DNA of 64,000 nucleotides from Spirochaetales bacterium. Lineage in GTDB: Bacteria; Spirochaetota; Spirochaetia; SZUA-6. The position numbers were made by a program, and so were the translations under genes. Position 1 is the first letter of the stretch, and each line of letters opens with the position of its first letter. The stretch is taken from NCBI GenBank assembly GCA_027021365.1, contig JALUUM010000036.1, forward strand, positions 1-64,000. Direction: 5' to 3'. A model generated the notes under the pieces. It saw nothing but the letters and a program-made list of their open reading frames with translations. It was not told the DNA's origin and ran no database searches. This document shows positions 1-8,011 of the stretch, one piece after another.

Positions 1-51
1 TGATTAGCGACAATTATAATTCCCTGCTAGCGACAATTAAAATTCCCGTTT
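1..51 (+). repeat. Left terminal inverted repeat of the IS21 element
   Basis: Bases 1-51 match the reverse complement of 2409-2459 at 43 of 51 positions by hand alignment; the inner 20 bases (32-51) are identical. The end begins TGAT. The repeat contains two tandem sub-repeats (about 6-24 and 30-48) that are probably transposase binding sites. Confidence 0.9.
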
Positions 52-70
52 AAAAGAGAGGGGAAAAGGT

Positions 71-101
71 CCAAGATGGACAATTAGAGGAGGCATCTTG
101 G
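71..101 (+). promoter_or_regulatory. Hairpin around the istA ribosome-binding site
   Basis: CCAAGATG (71-78) pairs perfectly with CATCTTGG (94-101). The 15-nt loop holds the Shine-Dalgarno AGAGGAGG (86-93), and the ATG of istA (102) follows the stem directly. In RNA this should hinder ribosome access. Translation-limiting hairpins at transposase starts are known in other IS families, where they limit expression from outside transcripts. Confidence 0.6.
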
Positions 102-1589
102 ATGGTTAAAGACAGTCAGGTTAGGAGGTTAAGAAAGATGGAACAGCAGGGTAAGAAGCTATACGAAAGTGCAGCGAGGAGTGGGATGGATGAGAAGACA
201 GCGAGGAAATATTTGAAGTTAGGAAAACTTCCGAGTGAAGTTAGAGCTGATCATAGGTGGAAGACGAGGGAGGATGCATTTAAAGACGTATGGGAAGAAG
301 TGAGGGTTAATCTTACAATCAATCCTGGATTGGAAGGGAAGACGATATTTAGGTATTTACAGAGGAAGTATCCTGGTAAGTTTGAGGATGGGCAGCTTAG
401 GACATTACAGAGGAGGATCAAAGCATGGCGAGCATTGGAAGGACCTTTCAAGGAAGTATATTTTGATCAGAGGCATGTAGCGGGCAAGCTCTGTGAATCT
501 GATTTTAGTAGTATGAATAAATTGGGTATAAGCATAAGGGGGGTGCCATTTAATCATCTTATCTATCATTTTGTACTTGTATATTCTAACTGGGAGACTG
601 GAAATGTTTGTTTTTCTGAATGTTTTGAAAGTTTAAGTTTTGGATTACAGAATTCATTATGGAAACTGGGCAAGGTACCGGAGGAACATCAAACAGACAG
701 GTTAACGACAGCGGTAAACAAGAATACGAATCCGGAGGAGTTTACCTGGAGGTACAATGCACTTCTTAATCATTATGGGCTAAGGGGAAGGAAGACGAAT
801 CCTGGGAGTCCGCATGAGAATGGAGATATAGAGCAGAGGCATAATCGATTTAAGAAAGCATTGGAGCAAGCGTTGATGCTCCGGGGGTCAAGAGATTTTG
901 ATAGCAGGGAAGAATATGCTGATTTTCTTGGCAAGTTGTTTAAACAACTTAATTCAGGGAGAGAGGTGAAACTTAAAGAAGAGTTACGTGTTATGAAGAA
1001 TCTACCGGCGGATAAACTAGATATATTTAAAAGGATGAAAGTGAAGGTAACGAAGGGTTCTACTATCCGTGTGAATCACAATGTATACTCAGTTAACAGT
1101 CGGCTGATAGGAGAAAGGGTTTTGGTTAAGCTGTATCCGGAAAATCTTGAAGTGTGGTATGCGCAACGGTGTGTGGAGAAGATACCGAGGCTTCGAGGGG
1201 AAGGGAAGCATAGGATTAATTATCGACACATAATTGAATGGCTGGTTAGGAAGCCTGGGGCTTTTGAAAATTACAGATACCGTGAAGACCTGTTTCCTAC
1301 TAGTCGATTTCGAATTGTCTACGATCAACTTAAGAGAAGGCATTCTGAAAGGAAAGCGAGCAGGGAGTATCTGAAGATATTGTATTTAGCTTTTAAGGAA
1401 GGGCAAGAGTTGGTAGACAGGATACTTCTGGGTTTAATAGAAAATGGAGAAGATATTGGAAGTGATTTAGTTGAACGATCTATAGAGCGTTCTAAAGGGG
1501 GAAGTGTTGGATTAGAAAGGAAGGTAAAAATAGAGGAGGTCAACCTTTCTGCCTATGACAGTCTTCTGGCTAGTAAGGAGGCTGTGTAA
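102..1589 (+). CDS. istA: IS21 transposase IstA
   Basis: DDE-type transposase of the IS21 family, 495 aa, the usual length. An N-terminal helix-turn-helix region (about residues 5-45, with SGMDEKTARKYL) should bind the terminal repeats. An RNase H-like integrase core follows, with a probable catalytic triad D134 (in CESDFSS), D199 (in HQTDRL) and E244 (in NGDIEQRHNRF). The C-terminal third is basic. The ATG at 102 is preceded by AGAGGAGG at 8 nt. The stop codon shares one base with the istB start (TAATG), the usual translational coupling in this family. No frameshift or internal stop is seen, so the gene looks functional. Confidence 0.93.
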   Translation: MVKDSQVRRLRKMEQQGKKLYESAARSGMDEKTARKYLKLGKLPSEVRADHRWKTREDAFKDVWEEVRVNLTINPGLEGKTIFRYLQRKYPGKFEDGQLRTLQRRIKAWRALEGPFKEVYFDQRHVAGKLCESDFSSMNKLGISIRGVPFNHLIYHFVLVYSNWETGNVCFSECFESLSFGLQNSLWKLGKVPEEHQTDRLTTAVNKNTNPEEFTWRYNALLNHYGLRGRKTNPGSPHENGDIEQRHNRFKKALEQALMLRGSRDFDSREEYADFLGKLFKQLNSGREVKLKEELRVMKNLPADKLDIFKRMKVKVTKGSTIRVNHNVYSVNSRLIGERVLVKLYPENLEVWYAQRCVEKIPRLRGEGKHRINYRHIIEWLVRKPGAFENYRYREDLFPTSRFRIVYDQLKRRHSERKASREYLKILYLAFKEGQELVDRILLGLIENGEDIGSDLVERSIERSKGGSVGLERKVKIEEVNLSAYDSLLASKEAV

Positions 1590-2323
1590 TGGGAAAAGTT
1601 TTGGATGGTTACCTTAAAGAGCTTAAGCTTCCTGCAATACGGGAATGGTATGAGGATATGTCAAAGGAGGCTGAGAGGGAAAACAGTAGCTATGAAGAGT
1701 ATCTGCTCGCGCTGGTCGAAAAGGAGAGGGAAGAGAGGAATATTAGGAAGCGGGAAAAGATGTTAAAGGATTCGAGGCTACCTATGGAGAAAAGTTTAAA
1801 GACATTCGATATCAAGCGGGTACCTTTAAAGGTAAGAGCGCAGGTAGATATACTGGTAGATGGGTCATTTTGTGACAGGAAAGAAAATGTATTAGCGTTT
1901 GGGAATCCTGGCAGTGGGAAGACACATTTGCTATGTGCTGTGGGGCATGAACTTATTAATAGAGGGAGGAAGGTACTATTCAAATCCTGTAATTTTCTGG
2001 TGCAGGAGTTACTTAAAGCAAAACAGGAACTAAAGCTAGCGAGGGTTCTAAAGAAGCTTTCTAAGTACGAGGCTCTTATTATAGATGATATAGGGTATGT
2101 GCAGCAGAATCGTGAAGAGATGGAAGTACTATTTGCACTTATTGCTGATAGGTATGAACGCTCTAGTATTATGCTTACAAGTAATCTGCCGTTTTCTGGT
2201 TGGGAAAGCATATTCAAGGATCCTATGACAACAGCAGCAGCGATAGATCGGCTTGTTCATCACAGTATTATTCTGGAGTTAAATATTCCTAGTTATCGAT
2301 TAGAATGTGCTAAAAAAGGATAG
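1589..2323 (+). CDS. istB: IS21 helper ATPase IstB
   Basis: AAA+ ATPase that assists IstA in target choice and strand transfer; 244 aa, full length. Walker A GNPGSGKT lies at residues 105-112 and Walker B ALIIDDIGY around 162-170. The N-terminal 70 residues are charged and helical, as in other IstB proteins, and probably contact IstA or the DNA. It starts on the last base of the istA stop and has no separate promoter, so the two proteins are made together. The fold is related to DnaC/DnaA-type loaders, but the position inside the terminal repeats and next to IstA makes the IS assignment secure. Confidence 0.93.
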   Translation: MGKVLDGYLKELKLPAIREWYEDMSKEAERENSSYEEYLLALVEKEREERNIRKREKMLKDSRLPMEKSLKTFDIKRVPLKVRAQVDILVDGSFCDRKENVLAFGNPGSGKTHLLCAVGHELINRGRKVLFKSCNFLVQELLKAKQELKLARVLKKLSKYEALIIDDIGYVQQNREEMEVLFALIADRYERSSIMLTSNLPFSGWESIFKDPMTTAAAIDRLVHHSIILELNIPSYRLECAKKG

Positions 2324-2408
2324 ATGTCTATGAATAGCAAAAGAAGGCTTTCGAGGATTGCCGTAGAGCCATCTTCTAAAATAAGGTGGTATTTAGATAC
2401 CCCCTAAA

Positions 2409-2459
2409 AAACGGGAATTTTAATTGTCGTTAACCGGGAAAAATAATTGACGTTGATCA
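2409..2459 (-). repeat. Right terminal inverted repeat of the IS21 element
   Basis: Inverted partner of 1-51, ending TGATCA at 2459. Its two internal sub-repeats are more diverged from each other than those at the left end. Sequence beyond 2459 no longer matches the left end, which fixes the boundary. Confidence 0.9.
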
Positions 2460-3041
2460 CTTTTGTATTTTTCCCTTTACTAAAAATAAAATAAAGGAAT
2501 AAAAGTAAACCAAGCAGTTTAAGTCCACCAATTATGAATATGGTATTTGAAACAAGATTACGGTAAAGTATAATTTGTATGCTATCATAAATAATTTCAT
2601 AGATTATTACTGCTGATAGAATCATTTTTAGTAAAGAATCATCTTTAGATTTATTCTCTTTTGATTTTATAATAGTAATTAAAAGATAAAGAGCACTGAA
2701 AAAAAGAATATTTTCTATTACTATTCTATCAGCATCGCTATTTCTCATAATGTATATAAAGTTAAAAGCAAAAAACAATAAAATAAAAATTAAATACGGA
2801 ACCTTTTTGCCTCTCAAAGCAAATATCAATAAAAGAAATATAATTGCTAAAACAATAATAAATAACAGGAACGTAATATAGTCATCTTTTACAAAGTATA
2901 TTTTTTTATTGTATTGTTTGTATAGAAATGTATTGTCGGATGAGCCAGATGAAATGCGAAAAAGTATAATATTTTTATGAAGAAAAAATATAGGATCATT
3001 AAAGTTATTAGAAAAAGATTTTTGTCTTTAGTTTTAACCAT
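2460..3041 (-). pseudogene. A+T-rich membrane-protein gene, frameshifted and cut by the IS
   Basis: Reading leftward, an ATG at 3041 with AGGA six bases upstream opens a hydrophobic frame (MVKTKDKNLFLITLMILYFF...) that ends in a stop after about 60 codons. A second frame, open from about 3027, continues with a hydrophilic loop (SSGSSDNTFLYKQYNKK) and at least four membrane segments, and runs into the IS at 2459; its last 18 or so residues are IS sequence. Joining the frames at the run of five T near 2960 gives one membrane protein, so a single-base frameshift plus IS truncation is likely. A sequencing error at the homopolymer is the alternative. A+T content is far above the neighbours, which suggests acquired DNA. 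I do not recognise the family. Confidence 0.6.
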
Positions 3042-3121
3042 TTTTAATCCTCATAAGAAAATATTATTAACTCCCAAGATAAAAATATTTGGTAATAGCA
3101 CTATTGATTTATAACATTGCA

Positions 3122-3143
3122 GTTACATGGAAAACCATGTAAC
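3122..3143. other. Perfect 9-bp hairpin in the intergenic region
   Basis: GTTACATGG, four A, CCATGTAAC. It lies between the TPR gene stop (3208) and the degenerate membrane gene. Neither strand has a T-run after it, so it is not a standard intrinsic terminator. It could mark an mRNA 3' end or a protein-binding dyad. Nothing else is recognisable between 3042 and 3207. Confidence 0.4.
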
Positions 3144-3207
3144 AACAGTTTTGCCCTGTTCGATTCACTTCCTTGAGTTAGCAACTCCCTGATTGGATGG
3201 GTGTAAG

Positions 3208-4596
3208 TTAAACCTTCTCTTCAGCTATTTTTTCTGTGCTACCTGATATCTTGTCGAAAAGTTTCAGGAGTTCCTTTCCCGAAATGAGGTCTATAAGGCG
3301 GGCCTGAACAAAATCGGTAGCTCCGGACGAATACTCCCCTGCAGTTATGCAAATACCGCGGCCTGCCTTTATTTCTTTCATCCGTGCATATAGGTCTCTC
3401 AGCATGAGTTCCCCTATTACGCCGGTCCCCCTTATGAATCTAAAGAGAACTATATCTTCCCATTTTCTGGAACTCACCTCGGCAAGGATATCGACATATT
3501 CATTCTTGTGTAGTGCAATATTTGTAAGACGGGTGATCGCTTCATCGAAAAAGCTGGAAGCCAGTCTCCTGCAGAGACCTATGAATTCTGATGTAGGCGA
3601 CATGAGATATACCTGCAAATTTCTGTTAGCGCTTATCTCCTTATACTGCTTTAGCAGTTCCCCGACATCCTTGTAATCAGGTTTGCTCTTCACCATATCT
3701 GTAAGAACCGAGATAGCACTCTCGACATCACCTGTTTTTATGTAGGCGTCAGCCAGTCGGTACTGTGTCTCCAACTTGATTTCCTTTCTGATATTCTCAT
3801 GTTTTAACCCTATCTCGAAATCAATTATGGCCTTTTCGAATTGTCCTTTCTTTGCCCGGAGACTTCCGGAAAGAAGTGATGCATGGGCTCCAAGCTTGGG
3901 GTTTGTTCTAAGATGCGAGAATATCTTCAGTGCATTTTCAACCTGGCCTAACTGCAAATAGCTCTGCCCAAGCACGAAGAGTGCGTCCATGTCTTCCGGT
4001 TCGAAATCGAGAAGCTTCTTGAAGTAGTTGATAGCCTCGGAGTATTTCTTTATTCGAAACAGTGAGTGGGCAAGGTAGCGAAGTGTCTCTATGCTTTCCG
4101 GTCTCAATATATACGCCTTTTTGAGGAGGGGATATGCCTTTTCATAGTTCTTTCTTAAAAATTCAAGGTATCCGAGGTTGTGATTCACCTCGAAATTTTC
4201 AGCATTCAGTGTCCTTGCAATCATGAAACCTCTATAGGCTTCCTTGAGTTTTTTCAGTTTGAGAGCGGATATTGCATGCCGTAAGGTAATTTCGAATTCA
4301 TCGAGATCGGGATTTGTAGCGCAAAGGTCAAGAAGAATCTTGTAAAGCTTGTAGGATTTCTCGAAATCCTCTTCTTCAAATGCTAATTCTGCAAGTATCA
4401 ACAGAGCCTTGGCATCCCTTGGATTCTGCTGCAGTCTTCTGTCTGCTTCTCGTTTTAGGGCTGCTTTATCCTTTTTCTTTGATTTTTTTTCTCTCTTACC
4501 AGACTCATTTCCTCTGGAGATAAAAAAATAGAGAACTGCAAGGCCCAGGACTGCAACCGTAATGGCAATAGCTAAATAGAAGGAGGGGTTGAACAT
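3208..4596 (-). CDS. Membrane-anchored TPR protein with Mrr-like C-terminal domain
   Basis: 462 aa. An N-terminal membrane segment (about residues 7-27) is followed by a very basic stretch (KREKKSKKKDKAALKR), suggesting a cytoplasmic body tethered to the membrane. Residues 45-330 are tandem tetratricopeptide repeats such as ALFVLGQSYLQLGQVENALKIF, a protein-protein interaction scaffold. About residues 335-455 resemble the restriction-endonuclease-like Mrr fold: YVDILAEV, then RGTGVIGELMLRDLYARM, then GICITAGEYSSGATDFVQ and IDLISGKEL. The QxK catalytic strand typical of active Mrr domains reads LFRFIR here, so nuclease activity is doubtful. It is transcribed divergently from the Hsp70-like/LysM gene. 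A near-perfect promoter lies just upstream with no room for a Shine-Dalgarno. TPR architecture is sure; the Mrr relation is moderate. Confidence 0.75.
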   Translation of the reverse strand: MFNPSFYLAIAITVAVLGLAVLYFFISRGNESGKREKKSKKKDKAALKREADRRLQQNPRDAKALLILAELAFEEEDFEKSYKLYKILLDLCATNPDLDEFEITLRHAISALKLKKLKEAYRGFMIARTLNAENFEVNHNLGYLEFLRKNYEKAYPLLKKAYILRPESIETLRYLAHSLFRIKKYSEAINYFKKLLDFEPEDMDALFVLGQSYLQLGQVENALKIFSHLRTNPKLGAHASLLSGSLRAKKGQFEKAIIDFEIGLKHENIRKEIKLETQYRLADAYIKTGDVESAISVLTDMVKSKPDYKDVGELLKQYKEISANRNLQVYLMSPTSEFIGLCRRLASSFFDEAITRLTNIALHKNEYVDILAEVSSRKWEDIVLFRFIRGTGVIGELMLRDLYARMKEIKAGRGICITAGEYSSGATDFVQARLIDLISGKELLKLFDKISGSTEKIAEEKV

Positions 4597-4602
4597 AAGA
4601 AC

Positions 4603-4630
4603 ATTATAGGTGTGCTTTCTTTATTGTCAA
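4603..4630 (-). promoter_or_regulatory. Consensus promoter of the TPR gene, at the start codon
   Basis: On the minus strand TTGACA (4625-4630), 16 bp, TATAAT (4603-4608): both hexamers perfect. Only six bases separate the -10 box from the ATG at 4596, so transcription should start at or within a base or two of the A of ATG. No Shine-Dalgarno exists. Candidate leaderless mRNA. Confidence 0.75.
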
Positions 4631-4645
4631 GAAAGAGAAAAATCA

Positions 4646-4674
4646 TTGACAAATCGATTGCTCCGAGATACGAT
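4646..4674 (+). promoter_or_regulatory. Promoter of the Hsp70-like/LysM gene
   Basis: TTGACA (4646-4651), 17 bp, TACGAT (4669-4674). The predicted start near 4681 gives a leader of about 13 nt containing AAAGG before the GTG at 4694. The promoter lies downstream of the upstream in-frame GTG at 4610, which argues against that longer start. Confidence 0.65.
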
Positions 4675-4693
4675 TTTATTAAAGGTGGATACT

Positions 4694-5713
4694 GTGGAGA
4701 ATTATCATATTGGTATCAAAATTGCAGATGGCTCTTTCTACCCGGTACTGGATTCTTCCGAAAAGAAAAAGAAGAAACTGGTTCTCACTACGGTAAAGGA
4801 CAATCAAGAAAAGGTTCAGATAGACCTTTACAGGGGTGATGGAAAGGAGCTCAACGAGGCAAGATACATAGGCAGTCTTATCGTGGAAAATATCAAACCT
4901 GCTCCCAAAGGAGAACCGGAGATAGAGCTGGTAATTGGAATAGACGAAAATGGTACTTTGAATGCCACTGCTCATGACATCATGAGTGGTGAAAAACAAT
5001 CTCTTTCGGTAAGTCTGGAATCACTCTCCGAGGAAATGACATACGATGTTCCCGATTTCGATATCGGAGAAGATTTCGTAAAGGATTTTTCCGAAGAAGA
5101 GATCGAAAGCTCGTTCATCGAGGAAGAAGGAGGTGAGGAGACGCCGGAAGAAATCTCACTCACCGGAGAAACATATCCTGTGAGTGAAAGGGACAGAAGA
5201 AGGGAACATATAGAAAAGAAGCGGAGAAGCCCACTACTATTGATACTCTTTATAATTTTTGGTTTATTGATAATCGGAGCAGCGGCGTACCTTATATTCA
5301 CAAATCTCCACGGAGTGGAAGTGCCTCCTCTAATAGGAGGAACCCCCGGTCCTGTAAAAACCGCAGAATCTGCCTCCAGCGGGACTGCAGGTCAGGTACA
5401 GTCCACTGAAGCCGAGGCGAACAAGGCGGCTGACAAAGGGACAAGCAAAGAGGGAGAAAGCACGGCCAAGAAGTCCGGTAGGACAGGTACAACAGGCAGT
5501 ACCACGGAAAAGGTCGCCCAGGCTAGTTCTGCGGGAAAAAAAAAGTCTGAAACCGGTGTTTGGTATAGTATAAAGAGGGGAGATACCCTGTGGGATATAT
5601 CTGCAACCTACTACAGAAATCCCTGGTTATATCCGAAAATAGCAAGGGTAAATAAAATCAAGAATCCGGATCTCATATTTGCGGGTACGAAGATCTTTAT
5701 TCCAAAAGAATAA
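4694..5713 (+). CDS. Hsp70-like substrate-binding domain, membrane anchor and LysM
   Basis: About 339 aa from GTG 4694 (SD AAAGG at 8 nt, promoter just upstream). Residues 1-115 resemble the peptide-binding beta-sandwich of DnaK: LTTVKDNQEKVQIDLYRGDG, IGSLIVENI.PAPKGEPEIEL and IDENGTLNATAHDIMSG line up with the conserved core of Hsp70 domains, but there is no ATPase domain. An acidic linker, a basic patch (RRREHIEKKRRSP) and one membrane segment (LLLILFIIFGLLIIGAAAYL) follow. After the membrane come an Ala/Ser/Thr/Gly-rich linker of about 80 residues and a C-terminal LysM module (WYSIKRGDTLWDISATYY ... NPDLIFAGTKIFIP). Basic residues before the membrane segment put the Hsp70-like part in the cytoplasm and LysM in the periplasm on peptidoglycan. 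The transglycosylase gene follows within 2 nt. No specific substrate can be named. Confidence 0.75.
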   Translation: MENYHIGIKIADGSFYPVLDSSEKKKKKLVLTTVKDNQEKVQIDLYRGDGKELNEARYIGSLIVENIKPAPKGEPEIELVIGIDENGTLNATAHDIMSGEKQSLSVSLESLSEEMTYDVPDFDIGEDFVKDFSEEEIESSFIEEEGGEETPEEISLTGETYPVSERDRRREHIEKKRRSPLLLILFIIFGLLIIGAAAYLIFTNLHGVEVPPLIGGTPGPVKTAESASSGTAGQVQSTEAEANKAADKGTSKEGESTAKKSGRTGTTGSTTEKVAQASSAGKKKSETGVWYSIKRGDTLWDISATYYRNPWLYPKIARVNKIKNPDLIFAGTKIFIPKE

Positions 5714-5714
5714 G

Positions 5715-7976
5715 TTGAAAAAAGGATTAGTTCTGCTCCTCATTTTGGTTACAGCTCTCTCCCTTGTAAGCTGTGATTCTGGAGAGATTTGGGGAATACC
5801 CATATCGGTTTTCAGAACAAGGATAGAGAGCGGTGAGTATGCCTTTCTTCAGCATATCGATTATCAGAAAATCAAGCTCAGAGAAGTAAAAAAACTGAAT
5901 CTCGATGCACCATATTACTTTTATTTCATTTTCAACAGGATAAAGCTTAAGCAACTGGCCCGTAAAATGGCTGAAATCGAATGGAAAGACGGGAAGGGGT
6001 GGTACAAGGTGAAGGCAGGTCTTCTGTTGTTGAAAGATTTGCTTGAAGAAGAGAGATACGAAGATGTGATTTCCATATCGGATAAGCTCTTGAGGCTTTT
6101 GAAGGGTTTTTCGACCAATACGTATGAGATTAGCAAGGAGGTTACAAGGGCAAGGGTCGAAGCTTTTTACTGGTTAAAGCGCGACAAAAAGGTCTTGAAG
6201 CTTCTTTCCAGGGAAAAAAAGTATCTTCCAATGGAAGGTGATGCAGAATTAAGGCTGTTTCAGGCGGTTAGCAGCTTCAGAGTTGAAGGCGTATCAAAAC
6301 CGGAAAGATGGAAAGGCCATTTCAAGGAACTCTTTTTTGGTTATCAATCTTCCTTCGTTCATAGCAGGGCATATGCCTTTCTGAGAAAGAACAACCTCCT
6401 TGAGCCCTATTTCAACGAATGGGAGAGGGATGTCTTCACCGTTAGAGACCTCATGGGAAGGGGACAAAACAGTCAGGCTGTAGAGACAATGGAGAAGTTT
6501 TTAGCCGAACATCCGGCAGAGGCTTCGGAATATGTACCGGAGCTGGTTAAGGAATTGGGGTTCCTCTACCTTTCACTCTCCAAGTATTCAAAGGGGGGTA
6601 TTTTTCTGGAAAAGGTATCCTCGAGTATGTCAGGGGAGGGGAGGCTGTATGCGATGGAAATGGCCGGAAGAAATTTCCGAAAGGCTAAGCAGTACAGAAG
6701 TGCCATACCCCTCCTTGAAGAGGTATTACTTATTACAAAAGATCCACTTCAATACGACAGGGTCTTGTGGTTCATACTTGACATGAAGCTTCATTTGAAT
6801 AGTGACGATTTCTTGAATTCTTTGAGAAGGACATATGCACATTGGAACAATCCTGCATATTTTGAAGACCTTCTTGATAAATATATTACAGAACTCGTAG
6901 AAAGAAGAGATTGGCCTGTTATCTATGAACTTTTCAGGATGATTTCCGTAAAGGGGCCTTATTCAGTGAGATTCCGTACCGGTTATATAGTTAACCGTGT
7001 TGTGTCACTCGGACTGTTCAAGCTGACTACCGATGAGTTGAAATCTCTCGATTCATGGTTAGGCTCCTTAATTTACAATGGAAAGTCGGATAAATCCGGC
7101 AGTATTGTGGGAAAAGAGACTGCTGTGTCTCGAAATTCCCTCTACTACATTATGCTCCTCTACAAGAATAATAAGAGTTTGTACGACCTTTCATCCGGGG
7201 TTTATGAAAGGCAGCTCTTTTCCGAGAATTCTGTAAAAGCTACCCGGGAATCATCTTGGGATTTTCAGGAGAAACTTATAGAAGGTTATTTCGATTTCGG
7301 CCTTTCAGATGAGGTATACAGGGAGGCAATGAAAGGTAATCACACCCTTTCGTATTCTTTCTTGAGCGAGGTTGCTACAAAACTGCAGGTAAGGGATATG
7401 TTCAGAGAATCACTCAATATCATAAGAAAGTACCTTTCGGAAAAGGGGCTGAGGCCGGATAAAAAATTAGCCATGCTTTATTACCCAAGAGCCTTCATAG
7501 AGGCAGTAGACAATAATGCAGAGAAGTTCGAACTTCCACCGTATATACTGTTTTCACTAATTAGGGAGGAGAGCCACTTCGATAACAGAATTAAATCGGT
7601 TGCCGGAGCCGTAGGACTTACACAGTTACTCCCCGCCACGGGAGAGGACATGGCAAAAAGGTTGAGAATTGACAGAAAAAACCTGGATCTCTATGATCCG
7701 GTTTTGAATATCACTCTGGGTTCCAAGCACCTCTCCGACCTGTATAATAGACTGAAAAGCATACCCAAAGCCTTGATTGCATATAATGCCGGGTTGAAGC
7801 GCCTGAGACAGTGGGAGAAGCTTATCCCCGGTCTTCCGGACGATCTCTTTGTCGAGGCAATTCCATATGGTGAAACGAGAAGTTATGTAAAAAAAATTCT
7901 ACTCTCTGCCCTCTATTATTCATTACTCTATTATGATAAAAAAGCAATTGAAACTCTTGAATTTTTCTATGAATGA
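5715..7976 (+). CDS. Lipoprotein lytic transglycosylase (SLT family)
   Basis: Cleaves the MurNAc-GlcNAc bond of peptidoglycan to give 1,6-anhydro ends. The C-terminal 140 residues are an SLT domain: LPPYILFSLIREESHFD with the catalytic Glu near residue 618, AGAVGLTQLLPATG, and AYNAGLKRLRQW. The preceding 600 residues are helical, in the manner of the Slt70 superhelix (IFLEKVSS, AIPLLEEVLL). I chose TTG 5715 because it gives a compact lipoprotein signal, MKKGLVLLLILVTALSLVSC, with lipobox LVSC; a TTG at 5679 would add 12 residues and overlap the previous gene. It starts 2 nt after the LysM protein and 35 nt before uppP, so the three probably act together in wall turnover. Confidence 0.88.
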   Translation: MKKGLVLLLILVTALSLVSCDSGEIWGIPISVFRTRIESGEYAFLQHIDYQKIKLREVKKLNLDAPYYFYFIFNRIKLKQLARKMAEIEWKDGKGWYKVKAGLLLLKDLLEEERYEDVISISDKLLRLLKGFSTNTYEISKEVTRARVEAFYWLKRDKKVLKLLSREKKYLPMEGDAELRLFQAVSSFRVEGVSKPERWKGHFKELFFGYQSSFVHSRAYAFLRKNNLLEPYFNEWERDVFTVRDLMGRGQNSQAVETMEKFLAEHPAEASEYVPELVKELGFLYLSLSKYSKGGIFLEKVSSSMSGEGRLYAMEMAGRNFRKAKQYRSAIPLLEEVLLITKDPLQYDRVLWFILDMKLHLNSDDFLNSLRRTYAHWNNPAYFEDLLDKYITELVERRDWPVIYELFRMISVKGPYSVRFRTGYIVNRVVSLGLFKLTTDELKSLDSWLGSLIYNGKSDKSGSIVGKETAVSRNSLYYIMLLYKNNKSLYDLSSGVYERQLFSENSVKATRESSWDFQEKLIEGYFDFGLSDEVYREAMKGNHTLSYSFLSEVATKLQVRDMFRESLNIIRKYLSEKGLRPDKKLAMLYYPRAFIEAVDNNAEKFELPPYILFSLIREESHFDNRIKSVAGAVGLTQLLPATGEDMAKRLRIDRKNLDLYDPVLNITLGSKHLSDLYNRLKSIPKALIAYNAGLKRLRQWEKLIPGLPDDLFVEAIPYGETRSYVKKILLSALYYSLLYYDKKAIETLEFFYE

Positions 7977-8011
7977 AAGGTAATAAAGAATAACAACATG
8001 GGAGGGGATAA

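Larger units (their letters stand above)
1..2459 (+). mobile_element. IS21-family insertion sequence, complete, istAB
   Basis: A complete IS21-type element: long, imperfect terminal inverted repeats in TG...CA form, two genes in the order transposase (IstA) then AAA+ helper (IstB), and about 85 nt of noncoding DNA before the right end. The 2.46 kb length is normal for the family. Each end carries two copies of a motif close to GACAATTAAAATTCCC, matching the multiple terminal repeats known in IS21. Both genes are intact, so the element may be active. The left end coincides with base 1 of the window, so the upstream target and any target-site duplication cannot be seen. The right end interrupts a membrane-protein gene. 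Confidence 0.93.

Noticed and set aside
2404..2829. A standalone 141-aa membrane protein starting at TTG 2829
   Set aside because: The frame is open about 200 bases further upstream with hydrophilic and membrane-type sequence, and its end is IS DNA, so it is a fragment of the larger broken gene.
3150..3180. A tRNA T-arm-like GTTCGATTC sequence
   Set aside because: The flanking bases do not pair and no anticodon or acceptor stem can be drawn.
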